Source: Bathymodiolus brooksi (Eukaryota; Mollusca; Bivalvia; Mytilida; Modiolidae). Taken from it: a stretch of 64,000 bases of DNA. Positions 41,179-52,339 of the stretch are shown in pieces. The notes below the pieces were generated by a model, which saw only the letters and a list, made by a program, of their open reading frames with translations, was not told the origin of the DNA and did not search any database. The stretch lies in the NCBI GenBank assembly GCA_963680875.1, contig OY804580.1, forward strand, positions 117,319,104 to 117,383,103, given 5' to 3'. The translations under genes and the position numbers were made by a program. The first letter of the stretch is position 1; each line of letters begins with the position of its first letter.

Positions 41179-44100
41179 CAGTCTGTGACAAAAACCACTA
41201 GCCATTAGCCCCAGTCTAGTCCCAGCAGTCTGTGACAAAAACCACTGGCCATTAGCCCCAGTCTAGTCCCAGCAGTCTGTGACAAAAACCACTAGCCATT
41301 AACCCCAGTCTAGTCCCAGCAGTCTGTGACAAAAACCATTAGCCCCAGTCTAGTCCCAGCAGTCTGTGACAAAAACCATTAGCCCCAGTCTAGTCCCAGC
41401 AGTCTGTGCCAAAAACCACTAGCCATTAGCCCCAGTCTAGTCCCAGCAGTCTGTGACAAAAACCACTAGCCATTAGCCCCAGTCTAGTCCCAGCAGTCTG
41501 TGACAAAAACCATTAGCCCCAGTCTAGTTCCAGCAGTCTGTGACAAAAACCACTAGCCATTAGCCCCAGTCTAGTCCCAGCAGTCTGTGACAAAAACCAC
41601 TAGCCATTAGCCCCAGTCTAGTCCCAGCAGTCTGTGACAAAAACCACTAGCCATTAGCCCCAGTCTAGTCCCAGCAGTCTGTGACAAAAACCACTAGCCA
41701 TTAGCCCCAGTCTAGTCCCAGCAGTCTGTGACAAAAACCACTAGCCATTAGCCCCAGTCTAGTCCCAGCAGTCTGTGACAAAAACCACTAGCCATTAGCC
41801 CCAGTCTAGTCCCAGCAGTCTGTGCCAAAAACCACTAGCCATTAGCCCCAGTCTAGTCCCAGCAGTCTGTGACAAAAACCACTAGCCCCAGTCTAGTCCC
41901 AGCAGTCTGTGCCAAAAACCACTAGCCTTTAGCCCCAGTCTAGTCCCAGCAGTCTGTGACAAAAACCACTAGCCATTAGCCCCAGTCTAGTCCCAGCAGT
42001 CTTTGCCAAAAACCACTAGCCATTAGCCCCAGTCTAGTCACAGCAGTCTGTGCCAAAAACCACTAGCCATTAGCCCCAGTCTAGTCCCAGCAGTCTGTGA
42101 CAAAAACCACTAGCCATTAGCCCCAGTCTAGTCCCAGCAGTCTGTGCCAAAAACCACTAGCCATTAGCCCCAGTCTAGTCCCAGCAGTCTGTGCCAAAAA
42201 CCACTAGTCATTAGCCCCAGTCTAGTCCCAGCAGTCTGTGACAAAAACCACTAGCCCCAGTCTAGTCCCAGCAGTCTGTGCCAAAACCCACTAGCCATTA
42301 GCCCCAGTCTAGTCCCAGCAGTCTGTGACAAAAACCACTAGCCATTAGCCCCAGTCTAGTCCCAGCAGTCTGTGACAAAAACCACTAGCCATTAGCCCCA
42401 GTCTAGTCCCAGCAGTCTGTGCCAAAAACCACTAGCCATTAGCCCCAGTCTAGTCCCAGCAGTATGTGACAAAAACCACTAGCCATTAGCCCCAGTCTAG
42501 TCCCAGCAGTCTGTGACAAAAACCACTAGCCATTAGCCCCAGTCTAGTCCCAGCAGTCTGTGACAAAAACCACTAGCCATTAGCCCCAGTCTAGTCCCAG
42601 CAGTCTGTGCCAAAAACCACTAGCCATTAGCCCCAGTCTAGTCCCAGCAGTCTGTGACAAAAACCACTAGCCATTAGCCCCAGTCTAGTCCCAGCAGTCT
42701 GTGCCAAAAACCACTAGCCATTAGCCCCAGTCTAGTCCCAGCAGTCTGTGACAAAAACCACTAGCCCCAGTCTAGTCCCAGCAGTCTGTGCCAAAAACCA
42801 CTAGCCTTTAGCCCCAGTCTAGTCCCAGCAGTCTGTGACAAAAACCACTAGCCATTAGCCCCAGTCTAGTCCCAGCAGTCTTTGCCAAAAACCACTAGCC
42901 ATTAGCCCCAGTCTAGTCACAGCAGTCTGTGCCAAAAACCACTAGCCATTAGCCCCAGTCTAGTCCCAGCAGTCTGTGACAAAAACCACTAGCCATTAGC
43001 CCCAGTCTAGTCCCAGCAGTCTGTGCCAAAAACCACTAGCCATTAGCCCCAGTCTAGTCCCAGCAGTCTGTGCCAAAAACCACTAGTCATTAGCCCCAGT
43101 CTAGTCCCAGCAGTCTGTGACAAAAACCACTAGCCCCAGTCTAGTCCCAGCAGTCTGTGCCAAAACCCACTAGCCATTAGCCCCAGTCTAGTCCCAGCAG
43201 TCTGTGACAAAAACCACTAGCCATTAGCCCCAGTCTAGTCCCAGCAGTCTGTGACAAAAACCACTAGCCATTAGCCCCAGTCTAGTCCCAGCAGTCTGTG
43301 CCAAAAACCACTAGCCATTAGCCCCAGTCTAGTCCCAGCAGTCTGTGACAAAAACCACTAGCCATTAGCCCCAGTCTAGTCCCAGCAGTCTGTGACAAAA
43401 ACCACTAGCCATTAGCCCCAGTCTAGTCCCAGCAGTCTGTGACAAAAACCATTAGCCCCAGTCTAGTCCCAGCAGTCTGTGACAAAAACCACTAGCCATT
43501 AGCCCCAGTCTAGTCCCAGCAGTCTGTGACAAAAACCACTAGCCATTAGCCCCAGTCTAGTCCCAGCAGTCTGTGCCAAAAACCACTAGCCATTAGCCCC
43601 AGTCTAGTCCCAGCAGTCTGTGACAAAAACCACTAGCCATTAGCCCCAGTCTAGTCCCAGCAGTCTGTGCCAAAAACCACTAGCCATTAGCCCCAGTCTA
43701 GTCCCAGCAGTCTGTGACAAAAACCACTAGCCCCAGTCTAGTCCCAGCAGTCTGTGCCAAAAACCACTAGCCTTTAGCCCCAGTCTAGTCCCAGCAGTCT
43801 GTGACAAAAACCACTAGCCATTAGCCCCAGTCTAGTCCCAGCAGTCTTTGCCAAAAACCACTAGCCATTAGCCCCAGTCTAGTCACAGCAGTCTGTGCCA
43901 AAAACCACTAGCCATTAGCCCCAGTCTAGTCCCAGCAGTCTGTGACAAAAACCACTAGCCATTAGCCCCAGTCTAGTCCCAGCAGTCTGTGCCAAAAACC
44001 ACTAGCCATTAGCCCCAGTCTAGTCCCAGCAGTCTGTGCCAAAAACCACTAGTCATTAGCCCCAGTCTAGTCCCAGCAGTCTGTGACAAAAACCACTAGC

Positions 44101-44527
44101 CCCAGTCTAGTCCCAGCAGTCTGTGCCAAAACCCACTAGCCATTAGCCCCAGTCTAGTCCCAGCAGTCTGTGACAAAAACCACTAGCCATTAGCCCCAGT
44201 CTAGTCCCAGCAGTCTGTGACAAAAACCACTAGCCATTAGCCCCAGTCTAGTCCCAGCAGTCTGTGCCAAAAACCACTAGCCATTAGCCCCAGTCTAGTC
44301 CCAGCAGTCTGTGACAAAAACCACTAGCCATTAGCCCCAGTCTAGTCCCAGCAGTCTGTGACAAAAACCACTAGCCATTAGCCCCAGTCTAGTCCCAGCA
44401 GTCTGTGACAAAAACCATTAGCCCCAGTCTAGTCCCAGCAGTCTGTGACAAAAACCACTAGCCATTAGCCCCAGTCTAGTCCCAGCAGTCTGTGACAAAA
44501 ACCACTAGCCATTAGCCCCAGTCTAGT
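41179..44527 (+). repeat. 47-bp tandem array, more than 70 copies, with 40-bp variants
   Basis: The unit is agtctgtgacaaaaaccact, agccattagccccagtctag, tcccagc. Shorter units lack the 'actagcc' or 'attagcc' duplication. Rare variants (agtctttgcc, agtcacagcag, aaaaccc, tagtcatt) recur in the same order near 42.0, 42.9 and 43.85 kb, so blocks of about 0.88-0.97 kb were duplicated. Confidence 0.98.
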
Positions 44528-44643
44528 CCAAATTGGTTAGAGCTAGCTATAGGAAAAAATTGGATAACATTTGCTTATTCAAATATAATTTTTTTTTTAA
44601 ATACCTTTCTGACTAGTTGTTCAAATTTTGTTTTACACAGACT
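41179..44643. mobile_element. Expanded copy of the AGTCTGTG MITE
   Basis: Starts agtctgtgacaaaaaccact and ends gactagttgttcaaatt...ttacacagact at 44643, matching both ends of the 152-bp element at 6871-7022. Nearly all of its extra length is the internal 47-bp array. Confidence 0.6.
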
Positions 44644-44799
44644 GGCCAGTTTGCTACAATTTAAGAAGGAGTGTCTGAGCAACAAGAGGTAAATTTTATG
44701 ATATTACTTCTAGCACTGTTAAAGTTGTGAATTTGATTCCCACACAAGATGCAGAGCTGTCAAGGGTTTTTGATGTCTAAGCGTGAGAGCAAGATGTCT

Positions 44800-45280
44800 T
44801 GAGGGTGAAGCTCCCCCTCCAGAAGCTGTAGACAGTATGGTGATTCTGCAGAACTGTTTTGTTAGTTGTTTAAACCTTGACTGCTTTTTTTGACCTGACA
44901 TGACTTTTCATGGGCTAGTACATTTCCAACGTACGAGAAACTGCCTTTTCCAAGCTAAGTCAACTTTTGGATACATGCTTCAAAACCTGTTAAATACCTT
45001 GTATCACAAAATACGCAAAACTCGTTTAATTCGTTTTTGAGCTTTGTGCCTTTGTCAAACCAGTAATATAGAAATATATCTACAACTAAATCCTGAACAT
45101 TAAATCCAGAACTGGCAGAAGCTCCAGAAAAGCTATCTCCTCCTTTACGTGCTGCATTATGTGCCATATAGAAAGGACAGCTAACAAAGTACACATCAGG
45201 GTTTTACACCAGTACCCTACCTTTAATTGAGTTTCTTTTACCCATATTTACAGAGGCATTATCTACAGAGAAAGCTACAC
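44800..45280 (-). pseudogene. hAT-like transposase relic
   Basis: Minus-strand pieces occur in order: VAFSVDNASVNMGKRNSIKG (about 45277), a stop, NPDVYFVSCPFYMAHNAA, GFNVQDLVVDIFLYYWFDKG, LNEFCVFCDTRY, then, after a frame change, LKHVS...LSLEKAVSRT, and finally a KKQSRFKQLTKQF piece. The series resembles a multi-copy, transposase-derived gene family of hAT-like character (from memory). At least two frameshifts and several stops make it non-functional. Confidence 0.6.
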
Positions 45281-45425
45281 ACTTATCTCATGGTATCTGA
45301 TTTTGTGTTATCACATTGTCGCTTTATAAGTTTCTATCAGCTTCACCATGATGAGCACAACTAAATTCCCAAAAACAAACTACACATACAAAGTGTTTTT
45401 GAGAGCTTGAAGCCTTCACTGGATT

Positions 45426-45970
45426 TTTGCCACATCATTTGTATAGACCATAGATTTTTGCTACATCATTTGTATAGACCATAGATTTTTGCTACATCAT
45501 TTGTATAGATCATAGATTTTTGCTACATCATTTGTATAGACCATAGATTTTTGCTACATCATTTGAATAGACCATAGATTTTTGCTACATCATTTGTATA
45601 GACCATAGATTTTTGCTACATCATTTGTATAGACCATAGATTTTTGCTACATCATTTGTATAGATCATAGATTTTTGCTACATCATTTGTATAGACCATA
45701 GATTTTTGCTACATCATTTGTATAGATCATAGATTTTTGCTACATCATTTGTATAGGTCATAGTTTTTTGCTACACCATTTGTATAGACCATAGTTTTTT
45801 GCTACATCATTTGTATAGACCATAGATTTTTGCTACATCATTTGTATAGATCATAGATTTTTGCTACATCATTTGTATAGATCATAGTTTTTTGCTACAT
45901 CATTTGTATAGACCATAGTTTTTTGCTACATCATTTGTATAGACCATAGTTTTTTGCTACATCATTTGGA
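45426..45970 (+). repeat. 31-bp tandem array, about 17 copies
   Basis: The unit is acatcatttgtatagaccat followed by agatttttgct, with c/t and a/t variants. Confidence 0.98.
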
Positions 45971-45974
45971 ATAA

Positions 45975-46400
45975 AATTTTGTATTATATACAGCAGCTTC
46001 ACTGAGCTTTTTGCACCTCTTTTTGCAAGACTGTCTGCATCACCTGCAGTTAAAGGTTCGCGCTCCATTTAGCTTGTTACAAAATGTACTTCTAATCTGA
46101 TTCTTTGATACGGTTATGTGTAAAGGTAAGCAGATGTGACAGAAAAACATTTAAAATAAATTGCTAACAGATTCGAATTTCTGTATTTAGCGAACCAGGT
46201 CGGTTTAGGCAACTTTATTATGTTTACTGAAATTTTCTAATTCGTCAATTTTTGTGTTAGCGTAAGAATAATGGGGGTGAGCGTGAGAACGTGATTTGAT
46301 TCCACGAAGCGTGACTCTCACGCTTGACAGGTATGAAGATGAGTTGTAATTAATACCAACTTAAAGTTTGTTAGTGACTGACTTGCTTTGGGTCAGAGGT
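45975..46400. other. Non-coding, no gene seen
   Basis: Contains gcgtgagaacgtgatttgat near 46285, related in style to aagcgtgagagcaagatgtc near 44780, so it may be part of a repeat. No gene. Confidence 0.35.
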
Positions 46401-46403
46401 TTT

Positions 46404-46565
46404 CTCCTGGTACAGTTGTCTCCCTTTTATAGAGCCACCTCTTCTGCAGTGTAGAATTGTCCTTATAGGAGGGTTGCCTCTCTTGAGTTGTACACTTAAG
46501 TAATATCTTGTTATCTGAGTGCATCTATAATCTGGATTGATAGGAAGGGGTGGCCTTTGGTGGGA
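46404..46565 (+). repeat. Diverged copy of the 'ctcttataaggccacc' repeat
   Basis: Shows agagccacctcttctgcagt, gaggGTTGCCTCTCTTGAG and aggaaggggtggcctttgg, in the same order as at 34545 and 49686. Confidence 0.65.
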
Positions 46566-46649
46566 GTGGCCTTATTTGTATTACCTGTCCTTGTGCTTAA
46601 GGTGTATTTATACAATTTTGCATGACAGACTTGTTGAAAGATCTGCCAC

Positions 46650-46722
46650 TGTGGTTACAGGCTAGGGACCATCTCACACTCATTTCTGTGGTTACAGGCT
46701 AGGGACCATCTCACACTCATTT
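46650..46722 (+). repeat. ~37-bp tandem duplication
   Basis: The blocks tgtggttacaggctagggac and catctcacactcattt occur twice in succession. Confidence 0.95.
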
Positions 46723-47315
46723 TGAAGTATCTGTTATGGTCATCTTTAGAATTCTTTTAGTGGCTGTGAAATGAAATACAACAATCAAAACATTGATCTG
46801 TGATTTTTACCCAAGTATCAGATTGTAATGATTGTTGTATGAAGAACAACAATCAAAGTAACTTTTCTTCACTTTTAATTTTTAACCAGGGATTTCATTC
46901 TGTCTTGTTACATATGAAGTACCAATTGAAGTTAATGTTTTAATTTTTGTGTAAATTGCACTCAATTTTGACTGACATTAAATTTATTGTCAAAACAGTG
47001 TTTGTTTGTTTTATTTTGTAAATTTTTGATAGCTAATTAATGTTTATTACGACCATATTTTAAAGTTTATTTATCATGTTTTTTTTGGTTAGAGATTATA
47101 AAGTGAGGTGTTTTAAAACCATAAATGTTTGATTTACAAATTTGGTAAAAAAAATTATTTGTTATCAAAATATGTCAAATCTTTATGCATTTTGTACATT
47201 GCTGTCTCCCAAATTTAATGATAGTTGAATTTATGGTACATGTATTTATGCAATCTGTCCTTTACACAGCTAAATCTGTGAGTTTTATTTCCATTTGTAT
47301 GCTTAATTGACATAA
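46723..47315. other. Non-coding, no gene seen
   Basis: AT-rich. Confidence 0.45.
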
Positions 47316-47317
47316 TA

Positions 47318-47430
47318 AAGTTTGTCAGTGGTTGGTGGTTTTCTCTGAGTACTCCGGTTTCATCCATCAATAAAACTGACCACCCCAATATAACTGAAAT
47401 ATTGCTGAAAGTGGCATTAACACCATGACC
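47318..47430 (+). repeat. SINE tail fragment
   Basis: Shows tttctctgagtactccggtt, tcaataaaactgaccacccc and ctgaaagtggcattaacacc. Confidence 0.85.
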
Positions 47431-48235
47431 TTACCACTCCCCTAATTATGTGCCAAATTAAGATTGAAATTATACTATTTTTAAAAATCATAAGCAGATA
47501 GTAATTTATTTTGTGAGGCTTTTCCTTCTTATGTGCCATAGGTAAAATTTAACCTTAAAAGCCAGTTAACATGTTGTAAGCCTCTTCTCTTTATTCTCCT
47601 CCTAGACTGATAGTGCTCTATTTTTCAAGCTTGTTTCTCTTAATGGGCTATACAGATTTTAGATTTAACCTTAAAAAAATAATAGCCAGTTAACATTTAG
47701 TGAGTCTCTTTAGATATAATTGTGACATTACTGACATTATTATTTATGACAACTAATTAGGATGATAATTAATTAACCAAGGTTAACTCGTGCATAAAAT
47801 TATCTTAAAATGTCAACAGGGAAATAATAAGCAGAATACAGTGTAAATGCTGAAATATTTAATATTTAAACATGTGGTTTGACATTAATTTTACATGTAC
47901 TAATTTCATTAAATGGAAAGAAATTGTAGGATAATAGGATAAGTGGAGAAAAAATGCATGGAGAATTGTTTTTTAAAATGGAAAATATTTCATATTAAAG
48001 ATAGTATTTTGTATCTGTTCTTTAGGTAAGTTGTAATGGTACTGTAACATCTGTCATCACAGGTTTAAAACGAGCCATAAGAGCTACACTGTCTTGTCTA
48101 ACAAACTATAGCATAAATACATGAATCAATCTACCATAGGATCGTAGTCAAGACGACCCATTTTTGTTAGATGTAATGTGACTCTATAAGTGTCAAATTG
48201 TTGTTTAGTTTAAGCATATTTTTATTTGCTAAATA
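47431..48235. other. Non-coding, no gene seen
   Basis: AT-rich. A short SINE-head-like block (ctaccataggatcgtagtca) lies near 48130. Confidence 0.4.
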
Positions 48236-48239
48236 TAAC

Positions 48240-49265
48240 AAATAGGGATCGGACACAAGTTTTTCCAGCTTATGAAGTCTTCTCACGAGTACAATGATTT
48301 ACAATATGGAATAGCATGCGCAATGAAATGATATAATATGTATATAATAGCATAGAGTTAAATATACAAAGAATGATTATATACAAAAACATAGGTTTAG
48401 ACAATATACGAAAAAAAAGAAAAGAGAATAAATACTTTTGGAGATGTGTGTTGGTTCTTTAGATCATTTAGACAATTGTAAATCTTTTGGAGTTTTTAAT
48501 ATATTTAAAAGCATGTTTAAAAATAATTATATTTCCTTGATATGTTAGGAGATCACTTCCTTTTGTCAGTAGATTTACATCAATATTAATGTTAGAAGGT
48601 AGCCAGTTAAGACTATTAAATAATATTTCCCTATTATCTGTATATTTGTCACAATCAAAAAAGAAATGGTGAGAATTTTCACATGGTGCACCACAGTTAC
48701 AGGAAGCATTTGATAAAATTTTAACTTTACATAAATCGTAATTCAAGAAGGATGCATTGCAGCGAAGCTGTGTTAGAATTATATTTAGTTTTCTAGGACC
48801 ATAAGAATAGTGTCTCGGAATTGGCATTGAGATTGAACTGGATTGCTTTTTTAAATTTAGATAATGTGTCAAGATTACGCACTGAAAGATTAAGGTTATT
48901 CCATTCCCTTACTGTAGCTGAGACGAAAGAATCTCTAGTTAAAGATAGTCTACAGAATGGAACAATAATATTGTTGCCATTTCGAAGGGGATAAATAGTC
49001 GTACTTTGGATTGTTGGGGGAATAAGATCGAGTAAATAAGAGGGTGTGCTACCGTTTGGGATATTATATAATAATTGGAGCTTTCTCCTAGTTCTTCTTT
49101 CTTCCAATCTCTCCCAGCCAGTTTCTCTATATAGATATTCTGTGTTGGTAAAGATTGGAAGTCCGGTGATAATTCTAGCTGCCTCCAACTGTAGCCTCTC
49201 CAATTTGCACGAATTAGAGACACCACAGTTGTCCCAGACCTCACATGCATACTCTAAATATTGGT
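48240..49265 (-). mobile_element. 5'-truncated non-LTR retrotransposon (C-terminal region)
   Basis: Reading from 49260 downward, the minus strand gives the end of a LINE polyprotein: ERLQLEAARIITGLPIFTNT, WERLEERRTRRKLQLLYNIP, RDSFVSATVREWNNL. Then, after a frame change near 48850, it gives YSYGPRKLNIILTQLRCNAS and the cysteine/histidine motif CNCGAPCENSHHFFFDCDKY. This is the region downstream of the reverse-transcriptase core in jockey/CR1/L2-type elements of molluscs. The two frames do not join, so it is inactive. A 3' UTR appears to run to about 48240. 5' truncation is typical of target-primed reverse transcription. Confidence 0.85.
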
Positions 49266-49685
49266 CGAATGTAAATTAAGTATAAATTGTTGTTCTCCTC
49301 CTGTATGTTGTAAGCATTATTATTATACTTTACTATAGAAACCAAGCAAGAAATAATTATGATATTTTAAAGTTTTATTCCATGGAACAAGAAATAACTC
49401 ATTATTCCCTCGACAAACTGCACGTAGGTCAAATAACTGTGAGGGAATCTGCATGTAGCACAAAATAACTGTTTGAAATTGGCGCACTTTTGCACGTTGA
49501 ACCAATAACTAGTTATTTCCCTAATATTAGTTCAGTATAATAATACAGTTATGTCCTTCATGAGAAGTTAATATCCATAATTAATAAAACCTTCGGACCT
49601 CGGGGAAAATGACCCTTTCTCAATGTAATAATTATGGATACTAACTTCTCATGAAGGCCATAATTGTATATTATTATTTTACCAC
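49266..49685. other. Non-coding with a local inverted repeat
   Basis: The segment tgtccttcatgagaagttaa (about 49553) recurs inverted as taacttctcatgaaggccat (about 49641), with a shared ttattaattatggat(a) core, making a ~35-bp imperfect stem. Confidence 0.5.
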
Positions 49686-50100
49686 AGTAGTCCCTCTCTT
49701 ATAAGGCCACCCCTTCTGTAGTGAAAAAGTGGCCTTAATAACGGATTTCCTCTCTTATAAGGCCACCCCTTCTGTAGTGAAAAAGTGGCCTTAATAACGG
49801 ATTTCCTCTCTTATAAGGCCACCCCTTCTGTAGTGAAAAAGTGGCCTTAATAACAGGGATTTCCTCTCTTATAAGGCCACCCCTTCTGTAGTGAAAAAGT
49901 GGCCTTAATAACAAGGATTTCCTCTCTTATAAGGCCACCCCTTCTGTAGTGAAAAAGTGGCCTTAATAACAGGGATTTCCTCTCTTATAAGGCCACCCCT
50001 TCTGTAGTGAAAAGTGGCCTTAATAACAGGGATTTCCTCTCTTATAAGGCCACCCCTTCTGTAGTGAAAAAGTGGCCTTAATAACAGGGGTTTCCTCTCT
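49686..50100 (+). repeat. ~60-bp tandem array, about 7 copies
   Basis: The unit is tcctctcttataaggccacc, ccttctgtagtgaaaaagtg, gccttaataacagggattt. It is an internal amplification of the repeat whose single-copy forms are at 34545 and 46404. A SINE-tail remnant follows at 50190-50240. Confidence 0.97.
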
Positions 50101-50266
50101 TGAGAGAGGTAATTTATAAGTAGTATTTTACTATCTCAGTTCATCTGAAATGTGGCCTGTTGAGAGGGTGGCCTTATAAGTAGTGGGAGACTGCATTTCT
50201 CCGGTTTCTTTCACCAATAAAACTTACCACAAGGACAACAAAATGTAAGTAGAGAGATTTTAGGGT

Positions 50267-50527
50267 TAGGGTTGTGGTGTTTAATGCCACTTTCAACAAT
50301 AATTCGGTTATATCGTGGTGGTCAGTTTTATTGGTGGAGGTTCCCGGAAGTGCCTGAAGAAAACCACAGACCTGTCGCAAGTCACTGACAAACTTTATCA
50401 GATAACGTTGACTCGAGTACACTTCACCTGAGTGGGATTCGAACTCACAATTTCAGTGGTGATAGGCACTGATTGCATAGGTATTTATAAATCCAACTGC
50501 CATACGATCACGACCATGACGGCCCCA
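50267..50527 (-). repeat. Best-preserved tRNA-derived SINE copy
   Basis: Reading the minus strand from 50527: head ctggggccgtcatggtcgtg, a B-box-like GTTCGAATCCC (complement at about 50434-50444), body, and a tail ending near ttaaacaccacaac. The B box supports a tRNA-derived pol III promoter. The conserved tail (tactccggtttcctccacca type) resembles the shared core of MetaSINE-like families (from memory). Confidence 0.9.
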
Positions 50528-50913
50528 GAAAGATTTTAAGTATAAGTGTATTATTTAGGGATGGCAACGAGTACCCGGTTAACCGGGTACTCGATCAAAC
50601 ATCCGATTATCGAATACCAAAATCGGTATTCGGTTACTCGGGAAACTTTTTTTTATGAAAATAATGATAAAATTTTCCGGACAATAAATAATTAATGTTA
50701 GATATAATAGAAATTGTACACATAAACCAGCACTTGGCATATGTTTACATAACAATTATTGGTTAATTAAATGGTAATTGATCTCTGATCTGTTTATTTC
50801 CCCGGCAAAACACTAGCTTGTAGGTTAACCAAACAAAGTGATTAAACTGGTATGAACACAATTCGAATTTAAGTATTGAACTATTAAAAGTGTGTTTGAA
50901 TTGAATTTCGAGA

Positions 50914-51000
50914 GATAAGGCTGTGGAAATACCACCTCCTACATCTAAAGTTTGGAAGTTTTTCAAACGATGTAATGACTCGAAAACTGTCAAATGCCAG
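50914..51000 (+). pseudogene. hAT transposase N-terminal fragment (start of BED zinc finger)
   Basis: Reads AVEIPPPTSKVWKFFKRCND and then SKTVKCQ, a BED-finger start (SxVWxxF...KC), before a stop at 51001. Confidence 0.65.
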
Positions 51001-51005
51001 TAACT

Positions 51006-51170
51006 GATTCTCTTGCGTGGTGAAAAGATAATTCCGATAAATATTCAAGACTTTCGTTTCTTGCACACCGATATTTAGCTGTTCCGTTAACATCTGTTCC
51101 GTCGGAAAGAATCTTCTCGGCAGCTTCGCAACAGACTGTCATCGTCTTGCATCGACCGAATAACAATCAT
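51006..51170 (+). pseudogene. hAT transposase C-terminal dimerisation fragment
   Basis: Reads DSLAW, stop, KDNSDKYSRLSFLAHRYLAV, then PLTSVPSERIFSAAS. This matches the hAT C-terminal pattern (WWK...LARRYLxIPxTSVPSERxFSAAG); the second W of the WWK motif is TGA. It follows the BED fragment after four bases and in another frame, marking the deletion junction. Confidence 0.85.
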
Positions 51171-51475
51171 GAATGTGACATGACATAACCTGGTATGTAA
51201 ATAATATATAATGTGTTATAAATAATAAATTTATATTTTTAAATTTGTTATCATTCAACTGAATCTTTACAATTATAGTTGAAATATAAAACTTTGAAAT
51301 AATGAAAAGAAAGGAAGAAAACAAGTATCATTGCACCCAGCTGTCCCTTTTTTAAACCGAACAAAATAAATTTTCGATCGGAAACCTGACCGAGTAACCG
51401 GTTATAAGGTTTTAATCGATTTGACATCCCTAGTATTATTATATCTGTATATTATAAATCTTTTTATTTTTCCAG

Positions 51476-51508
51476 ATGAATCTAGTAAAGAGCAAATGTC
51501 AAATGTGA
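51476..51508 (+). promoter_or_regulatory. Upstream ORF in the TPST 5' UTR
   Basis: Immediately after the acceptor tttttccag, an ATG opens a 10-codon frame ([10 protein letters not shown]) that stops 20 bases before the main ATG. It may reduce initiation at the main start. It exists only if the exon starts at 51476, as the acceptor suggests. Confidence 0.5.
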
Positions 51509-51527
51509 TTATTCCGTTAAAGAAAAG

Positions 51528-52339
51528 ATGGGAATGAAGATGAAGAAATCCACATGTTATTTTGTCATATGTTTTGTTGGTACTATTTTAGTTTGTTATA
51601 ATTTTTTACAATGTGACAATAGACCATCAGCTATTATGGTGCCATCAGAAAAAGACAAACTTATTTACACAGAACAAGGAAAAGCCATTAAGTATGGACG
51701 GGAAAGCTCCCTGATTTTTATTGGAGGTATGCCAAGAAGTGGAACAACGCTGATGAGAGCTATGATCGATGCTCACCCTGATGTTAGATGTGGTGAAGAG
51801 ACACGTATCGTACCACGTATTCTTGGTATGAGAGCTCAGTGGTACAAATCAGAGGTGGAGAAGAAACGATTGTTAGAGGCAGGCATTAATGATTATGTGA
51901 TAGATTCTGCTATTTCTGCCTTTGTTTTAGAGGTCATAGCTAAACATGGGGAAGCAGCACAAAGATTGTGTAATAAAGATCCATTTACTTTGAAATCCAG
52001 TGTGTACTTAAAGAAATTGTTTCCTAATGCAAAGTTTTTATTTATAATCCGTGATGGACGAGCTACCGTTCATTCTATTATCACACGTAAAGTGACTATC
52101 ACAGGATTTGATCTGACCAGTTATAAACACTGTTTAATGAAATGGAATCACGCCATGGAAACAATGTATGCTCAATGTTTACATGTTGGTGTAAGGCACT
52201 GTCTACCTGTCTACTATGAACAATTGACCCTTCACCCTGAATTATGGATGAAAAGGATTTTAGAATTTTTAGAATTGCCATGGAATGATACCGTCCTTCA
52301 TCATGAGGATTATATAGGAAAAGAAATATCCCTCTCAAA
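51528..52339 (+). CDS. TPST: Tyrosylprotein sulfotransferase, first coding exon
   Basis: TPSTs are Golgi type II membrane enzymes that transfer sulfate from PAPS to tyrosines of secreted proteins. The exon encodes 270 residues plus two bases of a protein of about 370. It shows a short cytosolic tail and a membrane anchor at residues 10-27. The PAPS 5'-phosphosulfate loop is PRSGTT at 69-74, and the GEETR motif (89-93) contains the likely catalytic Glu. The 3'-phosphate-binding segment is RDGRATVHS at 175-183. [11 protein letters not shown] and VHYEQL-like VYYEQL are also conserved. It closely follows human TPST1/2, including the SLSK junction with the next exon. The ATG at 51528 is the first in frame; 5' exons may exist. 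The donor at 52340 is the first unit of the 60-bp array. The remaining exons lie beyond 64000. Paralogue (1 or 2) not resolved. Confidence 0.95.

Larger units (their letters stand above)
50556..51432 (+). mobile_element. hAT transposon, internally deleted
   Basis: Ends TAGGGATGGCAACGAGTACC and, inverted, TTGACATCCCTA, with a perfect 8-bp target duplication GTATTATT (50548-50555 and 51433-51440), as required for hAT. It keeps the two ends of the transposase gene but lacks the middle. It sits in the 5' intron or upstream region of the TPST gene, 44 bp before the exon's acceptor. Confidence 0.92.
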
